From Acinetobacter dispersus (GTDB lineage: Bacteria > Pseudomonadota > Gammaproteobacteria > Pseudomonadales > Moraxellaceae): DNA of 64,000 nucleotides. The position numbers were made by a program, and so were the translations under genes. Shown piece after piece: positions 54,477 through 63,687 of this stretch (positions are counted from its first letter, which is position 1; each line of letters opens with the position of its first letter). Under the pieces are notes generated by a model. The model was not told the DNA's origin, searched no databases, and was given only the letters and a program-made list of their open reading frames with translations. The stretch covers positions 3,286,001 to 3,350,000 of the forward strand of contig NZ_CP041970.1 of assembly GCF_009884975.1 (NCBI RefSeq). The letters are read 5' to 3'.

Positions 54477-55877
54477 CTAAGCGAGTTCTCTATTGTTGTT
54501 GGTTTTCGCTGTTGCATGATAGCGATAGCTTGCCCCTCGATGCTGTTCTGTCAGCAATGGACCTTGTCCAAATAGTTTCTCACGCAACGTCCCTTCGGTA
54601 TATTCAGTTGGATACACGCCACGTTGCTGTAGTTCTGGCACCAGATATTCCACCACATCTTCAAAGCTTTGATGCGCCAAAATATAGGCCAAGTTAAAGC
54701 CGTCAATATCGGTTTCTTCCGTCCATGCCTGTAGTTGATCAGCCACAGTTGCAGCTGAGCCCACCAAGATGGGGCCATTTCCACCGATACTAATAAATTT
54801 GGCAATCTCTTCAATAGTCCAGATTCGATTCGGATCGGCTTTTACATAAGAGTCGAGCATTGATTGAATCGCATCGGTATGAATATATTCAACTTTGTCT
54901 TCTGCATGGAATTGTGAGAAGTCGACACCTGACCAACCCGATGCCAAGGTTAAGCCGCCATGATAACTGGCATAGTTTTGATATTCTTTGAATTTTGCTT
55001 GGGCTTTTGCATCGGTTTCATCCACCACAATCGACAGCATGGTATAGATCAAAATTGAATGAGGATATTTGCCTTGTTCAACTAGGTTAGAACGAATGCC
55101 TTGTACCAGTTTTTTCACCGCGGCTTTAGTTGGCGCAGAAATAAACACACATTCAGCATTTTGGCTGGCAAACAGTTGTCCACGACTAGATGCACCTGCT
55201 TGATAGAGCACAGGGGTACGTTGTGGTGAAGGTTCGCAAATATGAATGCCGGGAACGCTAAAATATTGACCTTGATGATTGATTGGGTGAACTTTGCGAT
55301 GGTCTGCAAAAATACCTTTTTCTTTATCACGTAATACAGCATCTTGTTCCCAAGAACCTTCCCAAAGCTTGTAGAGAACCTCTAAATACTCGTCAGCAAT
55401 ATCATAACGTTGATCATGACTGACTTGGGTTTTAAGGCCTAAATTTTTTGAGCCACTTTCCAAGTATGAGGTGACGATGTTCCAACCAATGCGGCCTTTG
55501 GTCAGATGATCCAAGGTGCTCATACGCCGTGCAAAGGGATAAGGATGTTCAAACGAAATTGAGGTGGTCAGACCGAAGCCTAAGTGTTTGGTGACTGCTG
55601 CCATAGCAGGTACGATTTGCAAGGGATCATTCACGGGAACTTGTACTGCACCTGTGAGCGCATGTTGTGCTGATTGATGATAAACATCATAAATGCCTAA
55701 CACATCGGCAATAAAAACCCCATCAAACTTGCCACGCTCTAAGATCTTGGCCAAATCGGTCCAATATTCGAGGTCTTTATATTCAGTCGAGCGATCCTGA
55801 GGGTGACGCCACAATCCAGGCGATTGATGCGCAATACAGTTCATTTCAAAGGCATTAAATCTAATTTGCTTGCTCAT
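54477..55877 (-). CDS. LLM-class FMN monooxygenase of the NtaA/SnaA/DszA/SfnG kind
   Basis: A 466-aa reduced-flavin-dependent monooxygenase. Family blocks: FNAFEMNCIAHQSPGLWRHP, WTDLAKILERGKFDGVFIAD, HPYPFARRMSTLDHLTKGRI and GWNIVTSYLESGSKNLGL. Near relatives split C-S or C-N bonds (sulfones, nitrilotriacetate) for nutrient supply. It is divergent from two SfnB-like flavoproteins across a 355-bp A/T-rich promoter region, so the group is probably a sulfur-scavenging set expressed when sulfate is short. The substrate is not known. Confidence 0.88.
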   Translation of the reverse strand: MSKQIRFNAFEMNCIAHQSPGLWRHPQDRSTEYKDLEYWTDLAKILERGKFDGVFIADVLGIYDVYHQSAQHALTGAVQVPVNDPLQIVPAMAAVTKHLGFGLTTSISFEHPYPFARRMSTLDHLTKGRIGWNIVTSYLESGSKNLGLKTQVSHDQRYDIADEYLEVLYKLWEGSWEQDAVLRDKEKGIFADHRKVHPINHQGQYFSVPGIHICEPSPQRTPVLYQAGASSRGQLFASQNAECVFISAPTKAAVKKLVQGIRSNLVEQGKYPHSILIYTMLSIVVDETDAKAQAKFKEYQNYASYHGGLTLASGWSGVDFSQFHAEDKVEYIHTDAIQSMLDSYVKADPNRIWTIEEIAKFISIGGNGPILVGSAATVADQLQAWTEETDIDGFNLAYILAHQSFEDVVEYLVPELQQRGVYPTEYTEGTLREKLFGQGPLLTEQHRGASYRYHATAKTNNNRELA

Positions 55878-56232
55878 TGCTCTTTACTAAATTAAAGATT
55901 TTTATTGATATTAATTAAAAAAGATTGAATTGATTAATCATAAAAAATAAATGTTTATCATGAATCTATTTAATAGAGTTTTGATCTGTATTTTTAAAAT
56001 TTATTTTTTATTAAATTCAAAATGTTATTTTGTTTTTGATCGAGCAAAGTATGTTGACGCGCTAGTTTGTCTTGTTGGGTTATTTGTTGTTGATTTTAAA
56101 TTATTTTTTAAATAAATAAGTAATGGTCTGGGTTTATTTTAAATAAAAAGATTAGGTTCTAAATTTAACTTATAAATATGCAACAAAAATAGTGCTAGTT
56201 TATTTTTATAACTGGAAAAATGAGTATTTATA
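55878..56232. other. A/T-rich divergent promoter region of the sulfur-scavenging group
   Basis: 355 bp, no ORF, mostly A/T tracts. It must hold the promoters for the monooxygenase and the SfnB-like genes; no inverted repeat strong enough to name as an operator was found. Confidence 0.4.
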
Positions 56233-57483
56233 ATGACCTCAAAAATAGAAATAAAATTGGAAGATGCACAAAGTATTCCGCAAGATTTTTACTTGAATAA
56301 TACGCCAGCACATGTGATTACTTCGGATCAAGAAGCCATTGCTGTGGCGCATCGCATAGCGACTGCTTTTGCCAAAGAGGCGGCAAAGCGTGACCATGAG
56401 CGCAAGTTGCCACTGCAGGAAATCCAGCAATATTCCGCCTCGGGTCTGTGGGGGATCAATATTCCAAAACAGTTCGGTGGTGCAGGGGTGAGTTATAAAA
56501 CCCTTGCTGAGGTGGTGACCATTATTTCCAGCGCAGATTCATCTTTAGGTCAGATTGCACAAAATCATTGGGCCTTTTTAGAACATATCCGTTTGGATGC
56601 GTCATTGGAACAGCAGCAGTTCTTCTTCGAACAAGTGCTGCAAGGCAAGCGTTTAGGCAATGCATTCTCAGAAAAAAACTCGAAAACAGTCGCGGATTTG
56701 ACTACTAAAATTGAATTTAAAGATGATTATGCTGTGATTAGTGGTCAGAAATTCTTTGCCACAGGTGCTTTATTGGCACATTGGATTCCTGTGGTTGCGG
56801 TCAGTGACGAGGGCAAAGTATTTGCAGCATTGGTTCCGCAACATACCCCTGGTTTGACCATTGTGAATGACTGGAGCAGCTTTGGTCAGCGCACCACAGC
56901 CAGTGGCAGCGTGCAGCTGGATCATGTTCGAGTCGATTTAAAATATGTAGTGCCGATCCATCAGGCTTTTGAACGTCCAACTGCAGCGGGTGCAATTTCG
57001 CAAATTATTCAGTCTGCTGTCGATGCGGGGATTGCACGTGGGGCCATTGAGGAAACCATTCGCTATGTGCGTGAGCATGCCCGTCCTTGGATTGATTCAG
57101 GTGCGGAACATGCCAGTGAAGATCCTTATACCATTAGCAATATTGGCGAGCTAAAAATTAAACTCCGTGCCGCAGAGGCGGTTTTAGCTTTGGCTGGCGA
57201 GGCGATTGATCGTGCTTTGGCCAATCCAACCGAAGACAGCGTAACAGAAGCAACTTTACTCACGGCTGAATCGAAAGTATTAACCACTGAAATCGCACTC
57301 TTGGCAGCCAATAAATTATTTGAGTTGTCTGGTACCCGTTCAACCTTATCCGAGTTGAATCTGGATCGGCATTGGCGTAATGCACGCACGCATACCCTGC
57401 ATGATCCGGTACGTTGGAAATACAATTTGGTGGGTAATTATTATTTGAATGGTGTGGCACTGCCACGTCATGCGTGGAGCTAA
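56233..57483 (+). CDS. SfnB-type acyl-CoA-dehydrogenase-fold flavoprotein
   Basis: A 416-aa protein of the SfnB/DszC group (acyl-CoA dehydrogenase fold used as FMN-dependent monooxygenase or reductase). Blocks: GLWGINIPKQFGGAGVSYKT, SSADSSLGQIAQNHWAFLEH, VISGQKFFATGALLAHWIPV, and the end ELNLDRHWRNARTHTLHDP. It starts with an ATG behind a weak RBS. The next gene is a paralogue 12 bp on. Members serve in sulfone or sulfonate sulfur use. Confidence 0.88.
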   Translation: MTSKIEIKLEDAQSIPQDFYLNNTPAHVITSDQEAIAVAHRIATAFAKEAAKRDHERKLPLQEIQQYSASGLWGINIPKQFGGAGVSYKTLAEVVTIISSADSSLGQIAQNHWAFLEHIRLDASLEQQQFFFEQVLQGKRLGNAFSEKNSKTVADLTTKIEFKDDYAVISGQKFFATGALLAHWIPVVAVSDEGKVFAALVPQHTPGLTIVNDWSSFGQRTTASGSVQLDHVRVDLKYVVPIHQAFERPTAAGAISQIIQSAVDAGIARGAIEETIRYVREHARPWIDSGAEHASEDPYTISNIGELKIKLRAAEAVLALAGEAIDRALANPTEDSVTEATLLTAESKVLTTEIALLAANKLFELSGTRSTLSELNLDRHWRNARTHTLHDPVRWKYNLVGNYYLNGVALPRHAWS

Positions 57484-57495
57484 GAGGACGGTATT

Positions 57496-58755
57496 ATGAC
57501 AAGTCAAACTAATCAAAATCTCTCCTTGGGTGCACATTATGAGCAGGTGGCGGGCAAGTTCCGTCCGATTTTCAAGCGAATTGCGGAAGGCGCTTTAGCA
57601 CGGGAAAAAAATCGAACCTTGCCCTATGAACCGATTCAATGGTTAAAACAGGCTGGCTTTGGCGCGGTACGCGTGCCTGTGGCTTTTGGTGGTGATGGGG
57701 TTTCGCAAAAGCAGCTATTTCAGTTATTAATTGAACTTGCTCAAGCAGATTCCAATGTGGTTCAGGCTTTACGGGGGCATTTTGCCTTTGTCGAAGACCG
57801 CTTAAATGCACAAAAAACTGAAGCGCAGACACTTTGGTTTGAGCGATTTGTCCGTGGTGAGATTGTGGGGAATGCGTGGACAGAAATTGGTAAAGTTGAA
57901 ATCGGAGATGTGGCGACTCGTGTCAAGGCAACGCAAGATGGCAAACTCCGTATCAATGGTCAGAAGTATTATTCCACAGGCACGATTTTCGCAGACTGGA
58001 TTGATCTTTTTGCTTTGGATGAAAGCACCAATCAGCATGTGATTGCTGCGGTGTCTACGCAAGCAGAAGGCATTGATATTGTGGATGACTGGGATGGCTT
58101 TGGGCAAAAAACCACGGGCAGCGGAACCTTGACCTTAAACAATGTAGAAATTGCCCGAGATCATATTTTGGTGTTTGAAAACCGATTTAAATATCAAACC
58201 GCATTTTATCAGGTGGTGCATCTCGCGACTTTGGCGGGTATCGCACACAGTGCAGTGCAGACCTTTAAGCAGGAAGTGCGTCAGCGAACGCGGATTTATA
58301 GTCATGGCAATGCCAATCTGGTGCGTGAAGATGCACAAATTCTGCAAGTGATTGGCAAAGCCTCTGCACAGGCCTATGCGGCTCAAACGATTGCACTGAG
58401 CACTGCCGAAGCTTTAGATGCTGCGTATTTACAACATTTTCAGAATGATGAACAGGCTGAGTTAGAGGCCAATGAGCGTGCTGAATTAGTATCGGCACAG
58501 GGGCAAGTGGTGATTGCGGAGTTGGTCTTGAATTTGAGTACCGAGCTGTTTAATGCTTTGGGTGCATCGGCCAGTAGCACCGACAAGCAGTTGGACCGTT
58601 TTTGGCGCAATGCCCGTGTGGTCGCCTCACACAACCCATTGGTCTATAAACAGAAAGTGATTGGCGATTGGGAAGTCAATCAAGCACCTTTGCCGTACGT
58701 GTGGCAAATTGGCAATAGTCCTGTTGCTGCGAATCAAAAAGAAATTCCAGCTTAG
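57496..58755 (+). CDS. Second SfnB/DszC-type flavoprotein (paralogue)
   Basis: A 419-aa paralogue of the preceding gene with the same layout: GFGAVRVPVAFGGDGVSQKQ, LAQADSNVVQALRGHFAFVE, LRINGQKYYSTGTIFADWID, GFGQKTTGSGTLTLNNVEIA, and QLDRFWRNARVVASHNPLVY. RBS AGAGGACGG. The tandem pair plus the divergent FMN monooxygenase argue for a shared organosulfur pathway; the division of labour is unknown. Confidence 0.88.
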   Translation: MTSQTNQNLSLGAHYEQVAGKFRPIFKRIAEGALAREKNRTLPYEPIQWLKQAGFGAVRVPVAFGGDGVSQKQLFQLLIELAQADSNVVQALRGHFAFVEDRLNAQKTEAQTLWFERFVRGEIVGNAWTEIGKVEIGDVATRVKATQDGKLRINGQKYYSTGTIFADWIDLFALDESTNQHVIAAVSTQAEGIDIVDDWDGFGQKTTGSGTLTLNNVEIARDHILVFENRFKYQTAFYQVVHLATLAGIAHSAVQTFKQEVRQRTRIYSHGNANLVREDAQILQVIGKASAQAYAAQTIALSTAEALDAAYLQHFQNDEQAELEANERAELVSAQGQVVIAELVLNLSTELFNALGASASSTDKQLDRFWRNARVVASHNPLVYKQKVIGDWEVNQAPLPYVWQIGNSPVAANQKEIPA

Positions 58756-58811
58756 TGATCTCAGCGCATAATAGATTTTATTGAACTAAAACTGTTGTGC
58801 GCTTTTATCTA

Positions 58812-59717
58812 TTAATTTTCTGGCCGTCTTTTATTCGCAAAGAACTTAAATTTTAACTCGCTGACCAAGACTCCAAGTACCACCAATACTCCTCCAAACA
58901 AGGCCAGTAATGGTAAACGTTCTCCGGCAATACGACCGATTACACCCGCCCAAACCGGTTCACCTGCATAAATAATCGCAGCACGCGTTGGGTCAACCAT
59001 GCGTTGTGCCCAATTCATCACAAATTGAATCAACGCACTGGCTAAGCCGAGCGCCATTGCAATAATCAGCAATCCCCATGAAAAGTCAGGAATACTGTGT
59101 TCACCAACCAAAGGCATACTGGCAAAAGATAGGCATGAAGCGACCGCCAGTTGAATGACTGTAACCCGTCTTAGATTCACTTTCCCCGCGAAATAACCAA
59201 TCAAGATAATTTCGAGTGCAATCACAAAGGCACAAATCAGGGTGAGTAGTTGTCCATAACTAAAGTTAATGCTGGAAAAGCCATTGCCTGTTAACAAGAT
59301 TAAACCAGTAAAAGCCAGTGCCGTACCCACCCAAGTCATCACTGAGGGCATCTTTTGGAAGATTACCCACATTAAAATGGGCACTAAGGGCACATACAGC
59401 GCGGTTAGAAAGGCGGATTCGCTACTGAGAATGCTTTGTAGGCCAATGGTTTGAGTGCCATAGCCAATTGCGATCACAATCCCGATGGCTGTACCTGCCA
59501 AGCCCTCTTTTGGGGTTAGGCCACGCATGGATTTGAGCGAGATTAAGAAGATTGCCAAAGCCGCGACTGCAAAACGGCAGCCAACAAAAAACATGGGGCT
59601 ACTAAAATTCAGCGCATATTGCACCGCTAAAAAGGTGCCACCCCAAATCATGGTGATAAAAATAAGCGCGAATTGTGCGGCTTTAGGAGATTGAGACAAA
59701 GCGGTCAACACAGCCAT
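58812..59717 (-). CDS. EamA/DMT family transporter
   Basis: A 301-aa transporter with ten predicted helices in two EamA halves: LIFITMIWGGTFLAVQYALN and, in the second half, RAAIIYAGEPVWAGVIGRIA. The frame opens to 59801, but starts at 59717 (MAVLTALSQSPKAAQ) or 59723 are preferred, because the upstream part overlaps the operator repeats. Divergent from an XRE-cupin regulator with palindromic sites between them, so the pair is likely a regulator-exporter or importer unit. The substrate is unknown. Confidence 0.85.
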   Translation of the reverse strand: MAVLTALSQSPKAAQFALIFITMIWGGTFLAVQYALNFSSPMFFVGCRFAVAALAIFLISLKSMRGLTPKEGLAGTAIGIVIAIGYGTQTIGLQSILSSESAFLTALYVPLVPILMWVIFQKMPSVMTWVGTALAFTGLILLTGNGFSSINFSYGQLLTLICAFVIALEIILIGYFAGKVNLRRVTVIQLAVASCLSFASMPLVGEHSIPDFSWGLLIIAMALGLASALIQFVMNWAQRMVDPTRAAIIYAGEPVWAGVIGRIAGERLPLLALFGGVLVVLGVLVSELKFKFFANKRRPEN

Positions 59718-59731
59718 CCTCATGAGTAAAG

Positions 59732-59784
59732 TGCAATATACTGCACATATTGCATTGCTTGTTGTCTTTGTGCAATATATTGCG
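59732..59784. promoter_or_regulatory. Cluster of palindromic TGCAATAT-type operator sites
   Basis: Three related near-palindromes in the 95-bp divergent gap: TGCAATATACTGCA (59732-59745), TGCACATATTGCA (59742-59754, overlapping the first) and TGCAATATATTGCG (59771-59784). They are likely the binding sites of the XRE-cupin protein for both promoters. Confidence 0.72.
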
Positions 59785-59812
59785 CAGATTTTTATTTTCA
59801 CTGTAGGAATGA

Positions 59813-60364
59813 ATGAGTCATTCAGAGACGGTATTGCAAGATGTGGGACAGAATATTCGTCTGTTTCGTACTGAACGTCAGTTTAGCCAGCAAGATTTGG
59901 CAGATCGAGCAGGTGTTAGTCGTCGTACCATTGCTGCTTTGGAAACAGGACAAGTCAATATTAGTTTGGCCAAGCTTGATGCGATTGCCACTGCATTAGC
60001 TGTTGATTTTAAAAAACTGGTTAGCCCATCTGAGCTGAGTGAGTCTGCTATCGTCAATACCTTGGCGTGGCAGGGTCAACAGGCTGAAAGTCATGCCACG
60101 CTGTTGGCTGCTGTGCCAACCCAGACACAAGTCGAATTATGGACATGGTCATTGGCTGTTGGAGAGGTCTATCAAGCAGAGCCAGATCAAAAAGGCTGGC
60201 AAGAGTTGATTTATGTGCTGGATGGAGTGTTGACGATTTCCTTTGAACATGAAAATCGAGTGATTCAGGCAGGCGAGTCGATTTTATTTGAGAGTTCTGT
60301 CAACTATCGCTATCTCAATCAGGGTAATCGTAGCGTTCGTTTTGTCCGGAACGTGATTTATTAA
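59813..60364 (+). CDS. XRE-family regulator with C-terminal cupin domain
   Basis: A 183-aa protein. The HTH is NIRLFRTERQFSQQDLADRA-GVSRRTIAALETGQ (residues ~15-50); the cupin begins about residue 105 (QVELWTWSLAVGEVYQAEPD, GWQELIYVLDGVLTISFEHE, GESILFESSVNYRYLN). This is a ligand-sensing one-component regulator of the kind that controls neighbouring DMT or amine-use genes. It is divergent from the EamA gene, with the operator cluster in between. Confidence 0.9.
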   Translation: MSHSETVLQDVGQNIRLFRTERQFSQQDLADRAGVSRRTIAALETGQVNISLAKLDAIATALAVDFKKLVSPSELSESAIVNTLAWQGQQAESHATLLAAVPTQTQVELWTWSLAVGEVYQAEPDQKGWQELIYVLDGVLTISFEHENRVIQAGESILFESSVNYRYLNQGNRSVRFVRNVIY

Positions 60365-60374
60365 CGTTAAAAAA

Positions 60375-60404
60375 AGGTGCTTAAGTTTGATTGCTTAAGC
60401 ACCT
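60375..60404. terminator. Hairpin between the XRE-cupin gene and sulP
   Basis: Eleven-bp perfect stem AGGTGCTTAAG / CTTAAGCACCT with an 8-nt loop; an A run precedes it (a T run on the minus strand), so it fits the end of sulP best. Confidence 0.7.
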
Positions 60405-60431
60405 GTAGCATTTATGGATTCTTTTTCAAAC

Positions 60432-61889
60432 TTAGCTTGAGCTTTGATGCGTACCATATTTATCAATCATGATCGAGCTGGCTTCATTTAGACCTCGTAC
60501 AATGACATGAATACCTTTGCGCTGGAATTTATGTACCACACTGTCGATCATGGCCACTGAAGTAACATCCCAAATATGTGAATGGGTTAAATCAATAATG
60601 ACTTCTTTCACATCTTCATTGAAATCAAAACTTTGCATAAATTTTTCTGAAGAGCTAAAGAAAATTTGTCCTTTCAGATCATAAACGCGAGTCTGATTTT
60701 CAAAATATCGCTCAACTCGAATATCTTGCTCTAATTTATTGGCAAGGAATAAAGCAGACAGTAACACGCCTGTCAGCACGCCTAAGGCTAAATTATGGGT
60801 TGCAACGACCACAACCACAGTGGCAAGCATCACGACATTACTGCTGATTGGATTCTTGCTAAAACTGCGAATAGATTTCCATTCAAAGGTACTAATCGAG
60901 ACCATTATCATTACCGCAACTAAGGCAGCCATGGGAATCACTTTTAACCAGTCGCTGATAAATACCACCAAGATGAGGAGGAAAATCCCCGCTGAGAAGG
61001 TCGATAATCGAGTTAATCCACCTGATTTGACGTTAATCATTGATTGTCCAATCATGGCACAGCCCGCCATGCCGCCCATAAAACCAGAAGCGATATTGGC
61101 GATACCCTGACCTTTACATTCTTGAAATTTATCGCTTGGTGTATCGGTCATTTCATCAATAATCGTCGCCGTCATCATCGACTCAAGCAAACCGACTGCT
61201 GCTAACGCAACTGCATAGGGAAAGATGATTTTTAAGGTTTCAAAATTAAAGGGAATATCAGGAATCAAGAACACAGGAAGCGTATCAGGTAATGAACCCA
61301 TGTCTCCCACTGTACGAATATCAATGCCGAAGTAGATTGCCAGCAAAGTCACCGTGATGATGCAGACCAAGGGTGAAGGCAATAATTTACCGATTTTCGG
61401 AATCAGCGGAAATAGGTAGATAATGATCAGACCCAATAACACCAAGGCATAGACCTGCCATGTGACATTGACCAGTTCAGGCAGTTGCGCCATAAAGATC
61501 AAAATCGCCAATGCGTTGACGAATCCAATCACCACAGATTTAGACACGAAACGCATAAGTTTCGCTAGCTTTAGATAGCCCGCGATAATTTGCAATACAC
61601 CCGTGAGCAAGGTGACAGCCAGCAGATATTGTAAGCCATGCTCTTTAACCAAACTGGCCATGACCAAGGCCATAGCGCCTGTTGCGGCTGAAATCATGGC
61701 GGGGCGACCACCAACGAAAGCAATTACCACGGCAATACAGAATGAAGCGTATAAACCAACTTTGGGATCGACTCCCGCAATAATAGAGAAGGCGATGGCT
61801 TCTGGGATCAGTGCTAAACCGACAACTAGTCCAGCCAAAATATCCGCACGGATATTGGAGAACCATTGCGCTCGAATATTGGAAAACAT
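60432..61889 (-). CDS. SulP family anion transporter with STAS domain
   Basis: A 485-aa transporter of the inner membrane with about 10-12 helices. The SulP start [28 protein letters not shown] is clear, with [28 protein letters not shown] farther on. The C-terminal STAS domain (residues ~395-480) reads [20 protein letters not shown] and [20 protein letters not shown]. Family members carry sulfate, bicarbonate or dicarboxylates; which one cannot be decided here, though sulfate would fit the nearby sulfur genes. Confidence 0.9.
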   Translation of the reverse strand: MFSNIRAQWFSNIRADILAGLVVGLALIPEAIAFSIIAGVDPKVGLYASFCIAVVIAFVGGRPAMISAATGAMALVMASLVKEHGLQYLLAVTLLTGVLQIIAGYLKLAKLMRFVSKSVVIGFVNALAILIFMAQLPELVNVTWQVYALVLLGLIIIYLFPLIPKIGKLLPSPLVCIITVTLLAIYFGIDIRTVGDMGSLPDTLPVFLIPDIPFNFETLKIIFPYAVALAAVGLLESMMTATIIDEMTDTPSDKFQECKGQGIANIASGFMGGMAGCAMIGQSMINVKSGGLTRLSTFSAGIFLLILVVFISDWLKVIPMAALVAVMIMVSISTFEWKSIRSFSKNPISSNVVMLATVVVVVATHNLALGVLTGVLLSALFLANKLEQDIRVERYFENQTRVYDLKGQIFFSSSEKFMQSFDFNEDVKEVIIDLTHSHIWDVTSVAMIDSVVHKFQRKGIHVIVRGLNEASSIMIDKYGTHQSSS

Positions 61890-61922
61890 AGAAATAGCCT
61901 ATTTTTTAGGAATTTTTAAAGG

Positions 61923-61966
61923 CTAGTGATGTGATATACAGACACACGACTACACCACATCACTAG
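61923..61966. repeat. 11-bp inverted repeat upstream of sulP
   Basis: CTAGTGATGTG (61923-61933) and CACATCACTAG (61956-61966), a perfect inverted repeat around a 22-bp loop, about 35 bp before the sulP start. It could be a leader hairpin or a regulator site. Confidence 0.55.
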
Positions 61967-62115
61967 ACAGTGATGAGTTAATACATAGGAAATGTAAAAC
62001 TTAAGGTGGCGTAAGCATCATGTAAGAAGAGAGGGGGTTATTTGAATTGGTGCAAGCATAGCACCCAAGGGGATAAAGCTCTAGCGATTGTTACAATAAC
62101 TAGAGCCTGAAATGA

Positions 62116-62847
62116 TTAGAGTGATTGTTGGTCTAACAATAACTGTGCTTCACGAAGACTTAACGTCCCTTCATAGATTGCACGACCAGTAATCGCCCCT
62201 AGAATTCCTTTTTGGTCTTTTAGATTGCGTACATCATCTAGATTAGTAACGCCACCAGAAGCAATTACAGGCAGACCTGAATAGTTTGCCAAATTCACGG
62301 TCTGTTCAACATTAACACCTTGCATCATGCCATCACGTGCAATATCGGTATAAACAATGCTCGATACGCCAGCATCGGCAAAACGTTTAGCAAGGTCAGT
62401 TGCTTTTACATCAGTCACATTGGCCCAACCATCAGTTGCCACCATGCCATTGATTGCATCAATACCGACAATGATATGACCCGCGAAGCGTTTACATGCT
62501 TCTTCAACAAACTCAGGCTCTTTCACGGCTTTGGTACCGATAATCACGAAAGAAACACCAGCTTCCAAATAGTGTTCGATGGTTTCAAGTGAACGGATAC
62601 CACCACCAATCTGAATTGGAAGTTCAGGTTGTGCACGCGCAATCGCTTCAACGACTGGTTTATGAATTGGTGTACCTGCGAAAGCACCATTTAAATCGAC
62701 TAAATGTAAACGACGTGCGCCTTCATCCACCCAATGTTGTGCAGTTGCCACAGGGTCTTCAGAGAAAACGGTATCGTCTTCCATACGTCCTTGTTTTAAA
62801 CGGACACATTTACCATCTTTCAGGTCAATTGCTGGGATGATTAGCAT
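62116..62847 (-). CDS. hisA: Phosphoribosylformimino-AICAR ribotide isomerase
   Basis: A 243-aa TIM barrel of histidine synthesis that converts ProFAR to PRFAR, the HisF substrate. Catalytic Asp residues are in [19 protein letters not shown] and [20 protein letters not shown]; the phosphate loops are [11 protein letters not shown] and [11 protein letters not shown]. The start ATG at 62847 has GGAGCG upstream. hisF is 10 kb away in the same orientation. Confidence 0.97.
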   Translation of the reverse strand: MLIIPAIDLKDGKCVRLKQGRMEDDTVFSEDPVATAQHWVDEGARRLHLVDLNGAFAGTPIHKPVVEAIARAQPELPIQIGGGIRSLETIEHYLEAGVSFVIIGTKAVKEPEFVEEACKRFAGHIIVGIDAINGMVATDGWANVTDVKATDLAKRFADAGVSSIVYTDIARDGMMQGVNVEQTVNLANYSGLPVIASGGVTNLDDVRNLKDQKGILGAITGRAIYEGTLSLREAQLLLDQQSL

Positions 62848-62930
62848 GCTTTCGCTCCTTGCGTCATCATAGGTTTAAATTATTAGGGCTTGTTCAACAG
62901 GCCCTATATTAGCAAAGTATTGATCAATCA

Positions 62931-63599
62931 CTAAGCTTTGTCTGCTGAACCTTCCAGTATTCTCCTGATTTGTTGCAGTAATTGTGTTGTGAGCAATTGT
63001 TGCTGATACAGTTGCTCGAAACAGAGTAGTGCTGCATAGGCATCTGCGGCGGCATAATTGATTTGTTGAGGACTAAGATTTTTAACAGACCAGTTTGAGG
63101 TACTGACTTTTTTACTTTTGGCAAAATAACGTTGGAACAGGAGAGCGATTGCCGTTTGGATGCCGACTTGGCTGCGATAACCAAAACTTGCAAAGCTCTT
63201 GGATAGATCAATCATTGCATTGGGCTGAATGTCTTTAGCTCGGAAGATATGGGCATCATTTTTTAGTCCAAAACCAACCTTGAGTTGTTGTTCATTTTCG
63301 AGAATCGGTTTGAGAAAATCTAATATTTCATTACTGACTTGAAATAAATAAACCTTGTTTGGCGTTGCGAGCTGGATCAGGTGAGGCCCCGTCGATTTTT
63401 CGCCAACTTTGAACGTTGGCTTGGATTCAGTATCAAAACCAAAGACCTGAATAGAAGTGAGTTCCGCCTGAATTGCCTTGCACTGTTCAAGCGTTTGGAT
63501 CACCAAGATACGATCTGTGCTTAGATTTTGAAATGCAGGCAATGCGCGGATTTGTTCTTTGCTTAAAGGGGGAGTGTGTTGAGGCGTATCCATCTGCAT
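62931..63599 (-). CDS. DEDD-type 3'-5' exonuclease domain protein
   Basis: A 222-aa protein of the RNase D/WRN-exonuclease fold. Exo I FGFDTESKPTF has D-x-E, Exo II is LKVGFGLKNDAHIF, and Exo III is INYAAADAYAALLCFEQLY (Tyr-type with D), so all metal ligands are present. There is no HRDC domain, unlike RNase D. Substrate (RNA or DNA) cannot be told. It is downstream of a terminator and 83 bp before hisA on the same strand. Confidence 0.88.
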   Translation of the reverse strand: MQMDTPQHTPPLSKEQIRALPAFQNLSTDRILVIQTLEQCKAIQAELTSIQVFGFDTESKPTFKVGEKSTGPHLIQLATPNKVYLFQVSNEILDFLKPILENEQQLKVGFGLKNDAHIFRAKDIQPNAMIDLSKSFASFGYRSQVGIQTAIALLFQRYFAKSKKVSTSNWSVKNLSPQQINYAAADAYAALLCFEQLYQQQLLTTQLLQQIRRILEGSADKA

Positions 63600-63649
63600 T
63601 AAAGGCTCAAAGCGTTTGATTGAGCTTAAAGGGTTTTATCAAAATAAAA

Positions 63650-63671
63650 AAGCCAAGTCGGAACTTGGCTT
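63650..63671 (-). terminator. Terminator after the DUF805 gene
   Basis: Stem AAGCCAAGT / ACTTGGCTT with a T run on the minus strand. Confidence 0.88.
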
Positions 63672-63687
63672 AATAACAATGAGCTAT

